Below, one piece after another: positions 40,860 through 50,300 of a stretch of DNA of 64,000 nt (its first letter is position 1; each line of letters starts with the position of its first letter). The notes beneath the pieces were generated by a model. The model had not been told where the DNA came from and searched no databases. It was given only the letters and a program-made list of their open reading frames with translations. Position numbers and translations under genes: made by a program. Source of the DNA: Rostratula benghalensis. Lineage: Eukaryota > Chordata > Aves > Charadriiformes > Rostratulidae. Where the stretch lies: assembly GCA_013399305.1 (NCBI GenBank), contig VXAI01000116.1, forward strand, positions 1,465,061 through 1,529,060, given 5' to 3'.

Positions 40860-41180
40860 CATGTACCTAACTGCATCTGATGGCAGAAGCTATTTAGCAG
40901 TGATATTTTACGGAAAGGCAATGAAAAGCAATAACTGCTTTATTTAATGTATCTGTTCAATCCAGCTGCCTTGGATAGGCCTTAATAGAAGCTGTCGATC
41001 AATGTCAGTGCCTTTGAAATAACTGCAGCAGACTGCAATAAACATGAAGGAAAGATAGCTAAAGCTACTGATCAGCCTCTTGTTACCTTCCTGCACCCAG
41101 AGATTTGTCATTTGTTTGTACTGCTTATAATAGCTGGGGGTGGATGATTATCATGGGAGCACCGTGCTGCACGAGCGCAA
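40860..41180. promoter_or_regulatory. Candidate conserved non-coding element 3
   Basis: Unique sequence with words such as CAATAACTGCTTTATTTAAT (near 40930), CAGCTGCCTTGGATAGGCCT (near 40964), GACTGCAATAAACATG (near 41031) and TGGATGATTATCATGGGAGC (near 41140). The texture resembles deeply conserved vertebrate enhancers. There is no coding potential and no transposon signature. The call rests on appearance. Confidence 0.35.
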
Positions 41181-42654
41181 GGGGAGGAGTGAAGCTAGTT
41201 GGGGAGAGGCACTGACCAAAAAAAGTTCACCCAGAATACCATGAATTTGGGTGCTGCATCTCTATCAAGCCCAGATCTGTTCTCCTGCCGTTTCAGTTTG
41301 GAACAGGCACTCCCTCATGCTTTTCTGGTCCACAGAGGAACTTCAATAACAAAGTTTCGGGGGCAACCCACCTCTCTTGCTCACCTACAACTACTTCACA
41401 TTAGCAGCACCTCAGCTCATCTAACACAGGGATCTCTTACAATAATTACCAGAAACATTTAGTTACATATTCAAACAGATGCTCGAGACAGTGACGAAGA
41501 AGCAGGTGGTCTGGAAGCAGTTGCCTTTTATGGGATAATCTTATGCAAGTCAAGCCAACCAGCTGCTTGTGAGAGAAGCAGTGGAGCCTGATCACCTGAT
41601 TTGCTCATCCTGGGAAAGCATTTCATAATCCACCCCTCCACTGAACCAAGCATCTTATCCTTGGCATTGTGCAGCAGCTACTCCTGTGGGAAGATCAGGC
41701 AGCCAAAAAGCCCACAACCATTTGCACAAAGCAGCTTTTGATGGCAATAGCAGACAGCTTAGGAGATCTCATTCCTCCAAAAGCAGACCAGCTGAAGCAA
41801 AAATGAAGACTCCAGTAGAGCAAAGGCATACATGCTTCTACCCAGAACTTTCAGTACACAACTGCAACAGGAGGCAAAGAGAAGATTTAGGAAGGGGCCA
41901 ATACAACAGCTTAATTCTGCAGTGCAATGGAGACAACTGTCAACTTTCAGCTGATATCGTCAACCCATTCACCTTGGGTTTAAATTGCTCTTTAAACAAG
42001 TTTTGATTATCTAGTTTTCTCTGCAATATTTTAAAGCTTTGCATTGGCAGCTTTCATAGCAACAAAACTTGTGGTCATTTTAGCTCTAGAGCCTCAACAG
42101 GGTGACTGTTATTTGTTTTGCTTCAGGGAGGCTGGGAACAGCTCAACATGGACCTGTAACAATTCAGGAAAATAACAAATATATTTTTCCCACTTGTTGC
42201 AGCCCATTGATTTAACTCAAAGACCATTAGAATCTCCCCTAATATACTCAAATCTTAGTCCTTGGATTTTCATCTGCTCGCCTTCAAGAAACAGCAGGTA
42301 GAAATTTTGTATTACCAGGGAGTCTGTGAACATCATCCCTGTATTTCAGGTAAAACATTGCCAACCTCTAAGAGTATCAGCAGAATCCAGGCTGCAATAT
42401 TTGCATAACTGGACTAGGAGTTTCTCCTTTTCTCTCGGTGTCCAGATACTATTAGCACAAAGTCTAAACTGAACTTCCAATAATTACAGGTAAAACTGTA
42501 AAAGTTTTCTTTGGGCATAAGCATTAAGATAAAAATTCTCTTCAGGAGTTGGGGGTTTTTTGAAGTTTTGTGACTGTCAGAACAGATCCTCTTTTCATCT
42601 CATGTTTTTATTACATGGCACTCATCTATGCATGTGGATTCCACGAGCATAGGA

Positions 42655-42765
42655 AAATAAAATCATTGAGTGGTTTGTGTTGGAAGGCACCTTAAAGATC
42701 ATCCAGTTCCAACTCCCCTGCTACAAGCAGGAACAACTGCCTCCAGACCAGGTCATTCAAGGGAT
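42655..42765 (-). mobile_element. Short CR1 LINE 3' tail, minus orientation
   Basis: ATCATTGAGTGGTTTGTGTT, then GGAAGGCACCTTAAAGATCA, then TCCAGTTCCAACTCCCCTGC match the reversed CR1 3' end (atcatagaatggtttgggtt, ggaagggaccttaaagatca, tccagttccaaccccctgc). About 110 bases remain: the octamer end plus the last part of the 3' UTR. Strong 5' truncation of this sort is the usual fate of CR1 copies. Confidence 0.9.
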
Positions 42766-44119
42766 CAAAAACATACTATCACTTCTGCTTTACAGGCAGA
42801 AAAAGTAAACCAAGTAGTAAATTTACGCATCTGAGGGCAGGCAGGAGCAGCAGCAAAAGCAGACAACTGCGGAATGTCAGAACTGATGCACCCAGCCCAA
42901 AACCTTCCCATGTGTCCCCAACACTGTGGCAGCACTCACTGACCTGACATCCAGCTGTACACTCCAGAGCATTTAATTGCAACCATCACGTGGAGTGCAG
43001 GCTTTCATGCATGGATAGATCACCTCTCACTACTGAAAGTGGCACTTGAAACTCTTTGGACATACAGCAGCTTCTCCACGCAAGACCACAGCACAACATG
43101 CTTATGAGAAGAAGGGAGAAGGTAGCAAGGACAAAGTTCTGCTGACAGCTTGAGAGACAATGTATGTTTAAATATTCCTTCATTTGGTTATTGCACCAGC
43201 GATATGTACTTGCTATCTCCCTTTCAGTTCAGTAATGTTACTTTCCAATCCGTATTTTTTGTAACATGTGCTTCATTCATAACATGGCACTTCATACCTT
43301 TTAAAAGAATATTTTTTCTTGGCTTTGGCTCTACATATGTGAAAAAGAAATAAAAGCGTAGGAAGAAGATAGGTGTAGACTCATATATATCTCAGTTTTC
43401 TAGATTAGAGCCCACTCTGAGTTTGAGCAGCAAACCATGTAATTAACAGCTCCGCACATTTTCAGTGCAAATACTTCCTCTGAGAAAACCAGAAATGCCA
43501 TTTGACTTGACACATCATTACAATTAGTGAGTTGGACATTAATGTACAAACTTAAGCCATTTCATAGTCTCAATATCTATAATGTAAATTTCCAAAAATT
43601 ATATCAGGAAGAAAGCACAAAAAAAAGACCCATGACTTGTTGCATAATTGAATGCCCTGGACAAAGAGTCAGTGTTCATATACTATTGTTTTAAGCAGAA
43701 AGTGTCTGACTCCAGCATTCACTTTTAAGGTGTAGGGATCACACCACCACTGCTGTGTTTGCAAGGGCCTCTGCAGCATGTGGAAGATTAACAGGGCTAC
43801 TCAAATGGCAAGTTTCAGTTCAAACCCTGACCCAGACTCATTCTGGCTTTACCTCCCAGGCCTCAAGGACCACAATACATCCCACATTTCTAAGGCACAA
43901 CGTAAAGCTCTTGATGTTCCCCCCTGCTCCTTTTAGTATGGGTGCATTGGGTAACTGTGGGAAGATGGTCTGCAAGAATTCCAGACCACAGCCCACATCA
44001 TCAAAAGCCTCAGTGAATTACAGCAGACTTCATGAGAGCTACCTGGCAGGCTTTGTCTAGTCAAGCCTTCTCTGAGCAGCCTAGCATATAAACAGCACAT
44101 ACCTGGGACTGCAAGAGCA
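42766..44119. other. Non-coding spacer, no gene seen
   Basis: No gene or clear repeat recognised. A 101-codon frame (+, 43755-44060) has no family motif. Confidence 0.5.
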
Positions 44120-44350
44120 GCCTTATTGCATCCAATCTAGGCCTGTCTAGCTCAGGATCCTATCTCCATAGTAGTCCATAGAAGATGTCTAGAGAATAGC
44201 ATGAAGAAAATAAAAAGTGTAAGTATACTGGGGCTTCTCCTCAGAATAGTATCCCAGCTTTAGGTAGTACTTGGATTAGTCATTTCCTGGACCAGGAGTT
44301 GTCATCCTGTATTTAATAGGACAGGCTACCGGGGAGTGAGATTTAGACCC
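44120..44350 (-). mobile_element. Ancient CR1-type 3' UTR remnant, minus orientation
   Basis: The words CTGTCTAGCTCAGGATCCTA (near 44142), CTTCTCCTCAGAATAGTATC (near 44233), CATTTCCTGGACCAGGAGTT (near 44281) and CATCCTGTATTTAATAGG (near 44303) follow in order a repeat widespread in sauropsids, the reversed 3' UTR of an old CR1 subfamily ('ctagcccagtatcctgtct', 'cttcctgagccagaggtt', 'tatttaatagcc'). The divergence is high. It lies less than 200 bases from the tail of a much younger CR1 in the same orientation. Confidence 0.5.
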
Positions 44351-44520
44351 TTCAGGTAGAAATCTTACATAAGCACTTACTGGAAGTCATTTACCAGCCA
44401 ACAATTTTCATGACCCTCATGACCTAGCATTTATAAAATTAATTACTGTTATTGTGGTATATAGGAAAGAAGACTTGAAAAGCAGGTTTTACTCCCTGGG
44501 ATCAGAGATCAGTGGGTTTT

Positions 44521-44895
44521 CATAGAATACCAGGGATTGGAAGGGACCTTGAAAGATCATCCAGTCCAATCCCCCTGCCAGAGCAGGAACACCTAGATCA
44601 GGTCACACAGGAACACGTCCAGGTGGGTTTTGAATGTCTCCAGAGAAGGAGACTCCACAACCTCTCTGGGCAGCCCCTTCCAGTGTTCCGTCACCCTCAC
44701 TCTGAAGAAGTTTTTCCTCATATTTAAGTGGAACCTCCTATGTTCCAGCTTGTACCCATTGCCCCTTGTCCTATCATTGGCCATCACTGAGAAGAGCCTG
44801 GCTCCATCCTCCTGACACTCACCCTTTACATATTCATAAACATTAATGAGGTCACCCCTCAGTCACCTCATCTCCAAGCTAGAGACCCATCTCCC
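44521..44895 (-). other. CR1 3' UTR and octamer tail
   Basis: Reversed 3' UTR with GACTGGATGATCTTTCAAGG (about 44567-44548) and the closing TATTCTATG (44529-44521). In CR1 this segment is bound by the element's own reverse transcriptase to prime cDNA synthesis; the octamer marks the priming end. Only one octamer copy is present, so the tail is short. Confidence 0.85.
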
Positions 44896-46033
44896 TTAGC
44901 CTTTCCTCATATGGGAGAGGTCTACCTGGCTGTCTACCAGGACCCCCAGGTCCCTTTCCCCTACGCTGCTCTCCAATAGGTCAGTTCCCAACCTGTACCT
45001 GGAATTGTTCCTGCCCAGATGTAGGACTCTACACTTGCCCTTGTTATATTTCATTAAATTTGTCCCCACCCAACTCTCCAGCCTGTCCAGGTCTTGCTGG
45101 ATGGCAGCACAGCCTTCTGGTGTGTCAGCCACTCCTCCCAGTTTGGTATCAGCAAGCAAACTTGCTGATAGCACACTCTATTCCCTCATCCAAGTCGTTG
45201 ATGAATATTGAATAATACTCATGATTGCTGCAACCAAGGCTGCCCTCAACCTTCACTGCTTCAACCAGATCCTCCTTATTAGCAAGTATAAGATCCAGCA
45301 GGGCTCCTCTCCTAATTGGCTCTTCCACCATTTGCATCAGGAAGTTATCATCAATGCACGGAAGGAATCTCCTGGACTGTGGATGGCTGGCTGAGTAGGC
45401 TTTCCAGCAGATATTGGGGTAATTAAAATCCCCAGTGATAACCAGGGCCTGTAATTGTGAGGCTGCTATCAACTGCCTGTAGAAAGCCTCATCAACTTCC
45501 TCATCCTGATCTGGTGGCCTGTAATGGACACCCACAACAGTATCACTCATGCTGGCCTGTCCCTGAATTCTCACCCACAAACTCTCAACTCGCTCCTCAT
45601 CCGCCCCTGGACAGTACTCAATACATTGCAGTTGCTCTCTCATGCAAAGAGCAACTCCACCACCTCGCCTTGCTGCCCTGTCTCTCCTGAGAAGGATATA
45701 GCCATCCATGACCACATTCCAGCCATATGAGCTGTCCCACCATGTCTCTGTAACTGCCACCAGGTCATAATCTCCTGACCAAACACAGATTTCTGACTCC
45801 TCCTGCTTATTCCCCATGCTGGGTGCATTGGTGTACAGGCATTTCAGGCAGCGAGCTGAGCACACTGATTTCACCCTAGGGGGTTGGGAGGTCACCCAGT
45901 CTTCATCAATACCAGAGCACTGCCCCACTGGTGCAAGCCCAGCTACAGCCCCATCCTCCTTTGAATCTAGTTTAAAGCTCTCCAGTTGAGCCCCGCTGAT
46001 TCCTGTCCCAGAACCCTTTTGCCTTTCCCACAT
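44896..46033 (-). pseudogene. CR1 ORF2 remnant: APE-type endonuclease joined to truncated reverse transcriptase
   Basis: A 294-codon open frame (46033-45149) contains an almost whole apurinic-type endonuclease: the Asn block TNAPS (residues 68-72), catalytic Glu in TETWWD (95-100), RRGGGVAL (122-129), GDFN (201-204) and DLILAN (247-252). The final Ser-Asp-His block reads SNH (269-271), a D-to-N change at a catalytic position. Directly after HE (residue 272, about 45218) the frame jumps to IFINDLDEG, which belongs to the late fingers/palm part of the reverse transcriptase, so several hundred codons are lost. The polymerase active-site FADD is broken: after KFA the frame shifts and ends, and the continuation (ADTKLGGVADTPEG onward, 45174-44896) is in another frame with one Asp missing. 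In life ORF2 nicks target DNA and copies CR1 RNA. This copy cannot polymerise. Confidence 0.9.
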
Positions 46034-47086
46034 ACTACTGTTAGGCCTGGTATCTTATAAAACCAGCCATTGTCAAAGAACCCAAGGCCCTGACTGTAGC
46101 ACCAGTCTCGTAGCCAAGCATTTACGAACTGTATCCTTCTATTATGTCCCATGTCCTCACCTGAAAACGGAAGGAGGGAAGAGAAAATAACTTGTGCCCC
46201 AGACTCTTTCTCCAGCCGCCCCAAGGCCTTGAAGTCTTTCTTCATTCCCCTCAGACTATGGGATGCAGCTTCCTTCCCTCCTGTCTGGAATATCAGTAGC
46301 GGGTAGTAGTCTATTGAGTGTACCAGGTCGGGTAGCGTCCTGGTGATATCTCTGATCCGGGCTCCAGGCAGACTGCAGACTTCCCTACAGTGAGGGTCAA
46401 CTCTGCATATTGGGCCCTCTCAGAAGGGAATTGCCTACTACAATTACTCTTCTTTCTTTCTTCCTGGAGACAGTCTTGAGGCATGGTGTCAACTGTCTCT
46501 TCCTATTTGACCTGACAGATGGGCCTTCAACCACATCCTCACTTACTTCTCCTTCAAGATCCAGGGCCTCAGACCTATTATGGAAGGGCAGCTGGGGAAA
46601 CGAGGAAGGTAGGCGAGGGGGTTGCCTTTGACACCGAACTGGAACTCGCTTCCCAACCCTCATCTTTTTGGTCCCCTACCTCTGCCTGACAGTGAAAGGG
46701 CAGGGGCTCCACCACACTCTGGGGGGCATCCCCCCAGCACCCTTCCTTCTGGCATAACGGAGAGTTACTCCACACATCAATCTCCTGCTCCTTAGTCTCC
46801 CCACCTCCTCCTCGAGCTCAGCCTCCACAGTGAGCAGAACTTCCACCTGAGAACCGGCAGTCTCCCTGCTCCCTTCCCTCGGCAGCAGCAGGCTCAGGCA
46901 CTCACTGCAGCCAGAGGCCTGAACAGACACGTTTCTGGACAGGCCCTCCCTCTGGGCTGCCACAGTCATTTTGGAGCGAGCTCTCTGTCTAGTGGAGACC
47001 ACGGTAGGTTGGGTTTTTCTCTCACACTGCCAAGAGGTGAGCTGGTGTCCCGAGCAAGCTGCTGCAGAGCTCCCGCACCCAGCCAC
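45967..47086 (-). pseudogene. CR1 ORF1 remnant with SGNH-esterase-like block
   Basis: Three frame segments add up to the CR1 ORF1 protein. Segment one (47086-46676) begins MAGCGSSAAAC, has a Cys/Ser/Glu-rich part with a short coiled-coil stretch (EAELEEEVGRLRSRR), and ends at an in-frame TAG (46676-46678). Reading then continues in the same frame (46663-46397) to the esterase nucleophile block VIVVGNSLLRG (about 46447-46415). A frameshift near 46408 moves it into a third segment, which carries GARIRDITRTLPDLV (about 46360-46315) and runs open to 45967, overlapping the ORF2 start by about 67 bases. CR1 ORF1 proteins are thought to bind the RNA, and the SGNH domain to act as a lipid esterase. 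One stop and one frameshift inactivate this copy. Confidence 0.85.
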
Positions 47087-47310
47087 GCAAGCTGCACACC
47101 AGCGCCCACCCGCTAATGGCTCCTCCCGCCTCGCGGTGGGCAGCGACGCGTCCCTGCCCTCACAGAAGCTTTATCCAGGCAGAGGGCATGGGAGCGGTGG
47201 CCATTGCCCAGGTCACCTCAGCCTCGCGGGTGCCGCCGGGTACCTCGCGACCAGTCTCTGCAGCTGCGGCTGGGCCAGCTCGAAGGAGCTGACCTCGACC
47301 ATTTTGACCA
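47087..47310 (-). promoter_or_regulatory. CR1 5' UTR, CpG-rich internal promoter region
   Basis: GC-rich sequence upstream of ORF1 with many CpG dinucleotides (for example around 47138-47152 and 47225-47285), in sharp contrast with the AT-rich flanks. LINE 5' UTRs hold the internal RNA polymerase II promoter. Transcription would run leftward into ORF1. The outer edge is taken where the GC-rich text gives way to CATAGGCC and AT-rich DNA near 47310. Confidence 0.6.
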
Positions 47311-50300
47311 TTCATAGGCCAGTAGAGGCACACCAGTAATAATAATTTATTGAAATTACGGAGATCCCTTCCACTAACTGCTTCCTGTAAAGACAGCCCC
47401 AGCAGTCTAGAGATGTGCTTGTCAGTCACGCTCGTTCTGTGTACCGGAGGAAGCTAAGAGAACCTCCATAACTACTTTTAAATGGGTGTTTACAGAAAAT
47501 CGCCTTGGTCGCTGAAGCCTGCAGTGGGTGCCAGGGGCTTGAATATGTGCCAATATCAAAGTAGGAGGAGAGCAAAGAACAGGGCAAGAAACTGATGGCT
47601 TTCGATATCTTGCCAAGCACAGAGGGGCCTCGAGCACCTAACAGGAGCCATCAGCATGCCCTCATGCTCCACTTTCAAGATCTCCATTACATCTGTGCTA
47701 CTCACCACCTGAAAGGAATGTGATGAATTGCAGCTCATCTTCCTAAACCTGCAGTCTGCATATCTTTCTCATCAGGATGCAAGAATGTCAATTAAATCCC
47801 AATACAGACCACACCTTGCAATTAAGCTAATAACCCCAAACACTGTGAAGTTGCAAAGCCAGGGCTCAGAAACACTGACTGAACATGTGGCTCCTGACAG
47901 CCAGAGGAGCCACGAGCACCTACTGCAGTAACACTCCCCAAAGCTCCAGGCACTTAAGTGTTTAACACAGGGGATCCAGTCTTTGGTCTACACTCAGAGG
48001 TAATCACTGTTGTCAGTCTAAAAGAAAATGGAAGTTGCTCGGATTAACCAAAAAAAAACCCACCACAAACTGTTGCAAATTAATAGTGTGCAAAATACCG
48101 TAGGAAAACTACTTGGAGACTAATTTTTGCCTCCCACCTAGGGGCCAGACATCTGCTGGCCAGCTGCATACAGCAATTGTGTCTACAGTCAGTCCGTGGT
48201 GAGTTGGCTGTGTGACTGCGAGGGCCAACTGTGGGCTGGCCCGTGGAGCTTAAAATCCCTAGGCCATTAACAGGAAAACAGGCACAGCCACCATCCACTG
48301 CCCGATCCTCTCCTGCTGCTGGGCTGCCCACTGTGCTCCCACTTCAGTCCTCATGCTGGAGAAATTAAAAGGGCGGGAAGGATGTCATTTAACACAGCGG
48401 CAGACACATTTTCAAGGCACCATGGCTCTTTAGCCTGGGAGAACAACTTATTTCTAAGGTTGTGCAAAGTAGGTAACAAAGAAAAAGGCCCCAGGAAAGA
48501 CACAATAGCAGCAGGTGGGTTTTGAGGCAAGGTGCAAGAAGCAATTCCTGTAGCTAAATTAAGGAATGGGCGAATTTAAAGCTTAGAAATGGAACAGGTT
48601 ACAGCAAGAGACATTTAAACAGCTTCAGCTCGGCACAACATTGACATTCTTATTCTTCCCTCCCCTTTTTGTTCCAACTTTGTCCTTGTTCACTTTCAAA
48701 CCAAAAACAAGAAAGCCAACAACATTGACATAATTTTGCTTTAACCATTTAAGTGAGAAAAAAACATACCAGAAGACTGAGCAAGCTACTCGCTTGTAAG
48801 TTTACCTTAGCTGCCTGCAGCTGCCATCCTGAATTGGCAATTACTAGAATGCAAAATTAAGGTATTTATTTCCTATCTCAGATCCTCCAGCACCAACAAC
48901 AACCCTCTTTGGAGCCCATCACTCAAAGATTGTAATCTAGTGATCTTCCGATCCATCCCTTTCTCATTTTTTGCAGCATTTACACCTCTACATCCTCTCC
49001 TTAAATTTAGAAGTTATTATTCATCCTCTTATGTCTTTTCTTTTGGGTGTCCTGCTCACTAAAAAGTATCAGCCGTTCAAATGACTTCCCACATCCACAA
49101 AAACACTGCATGAAAACTTGATTTCCCACTGTAATTTTGCTCCCACCCACTCTTTTTGTGCAGCTCCATGAATGGAACCATCAGCCTCAACAGTTATATA
49201 TATTATGACTTAGTAACATAGATAAATGTCCATTGTAGATGAGTATGAGTTTGCTAACCTCATTTCCACTTGTGACCCAAACCAGGATTGATCCTACTGT
49301 CTCAAGGGGTGAAAGGCCCTTGCATTAACCCAAAGAAAAGGAGATATTTTTCCAGTCATCTCTCGCCTGTTCAAGTTTCTCTGATTAACATGCAGCCTCT
49401 GTTCTTTGTGTGGGCAAAGGAGTCACATAAATAGGTTTTGCTTTCTTCTTTTTCAGCAATTGATGGTTCAGACTTTGCCATGTTCCCCAGCATTATGATG
49501 CTTTTCTCCACTGCTACAAGTGCTGCAGGCTCACAACTGGAAGGCAAGATCTTTCTGTTCAGTTTGTCCAAGTTCACAGCACTACCAATGCATAATACCT
49601 CAGACCACCTTTTAATTCTATACAAACAGCCGAAATATAGCAATGAAGTATTGCAAGAAGTTTTTCTACACCACATATCGAGAAGAACATGAGTGCTCTT
49701 GGAGGAACAGAGCTCCTCTGTCCTGTAGAGGTGCTACTTCCATGTGCAGTTTCCTCCCTTTTAGAGGCCAGACTGTAAAGTCACAACTGCCTTCCACTTA
49801 ATCCAACTCTTTCATTAAGCAAGCCAGTCTTTAAATAAAAAGGTCCTGTAAAGAAAACCCTAATTAACATTGTTACAAGGAGGTCTGAAGCAAAACTATT
49901 TCTTCAGTGCACTGGTCAAGCAGAAGAAAAAGTGAACCCATTAGTGGTGTGCTATTTGAGGCAGTTTTTAGTTTTCTAAATCACTCATGGAAAACCTGAC
50001 CTTCTGAAAGTACCTACTGCATATACACACTATCAACAGCTAATATACAAAAGGCTCTGACCCTGCTTCATAAGACAAAAACCAAACACTTTGTTATTCA
50101 AGGTAAGTCAGGGACAAACACAGTATAGGCATGTCACACTCATATCTCTAACTCTACTGAATCAGTAAAACACCTTTTTTCATCATGTCACAGGAGAGCG
50201 AGGAGGCAACTTGTATGGAACCTGGATATGAGGGTTTATACAAGAACCTGAATCTAAATGAGTACAGAGGGACAGGATACAAAGACATTTTCATCTCTTT

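Larger units (their letters stand above)
36757..42654. other. Non-coding interval containing three candidate conserved elements
   Basis: No gene recognised. A 93-codon frame (+, 37405-37686) is partly opposed by a minus-strand frame and matches nothing known. The interval carries three stretches annotated separately that look like conserved regulatory DNA. C-rich short runs lie near 40540 and 40725. Confidence 0.55.
44521..47310 (-). mobile_element. CR1 LINE retrotransposon, minus orientation, internally deleted
   Basis: This copy spans both ends of the family layout but is only about 2.8 kb, against roughly 4.5 kb for complete avian CR1. Read on the minus strand it has a CpG-rich 5' UTR (about 47310-47087), ORF1 with coiled/basic N-terminus and SGNH-esterase-like block (47086-45967), ORF2 endonuclease (46033-45218), only the last part of the reverse transcriptase (from 45217), and a 3' UTR ending in ATTCTATG at 44528-44521. 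The middle of ORF2, including most of the polymerase, is missing. ORF1 carries a stop and a frameshift. The 3' octamer is present once. Having a 5' UTR makes it unusual, since most CR1 copies are short 3' pieces. The 5' boundary is approximate. Confidence 0.92.
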
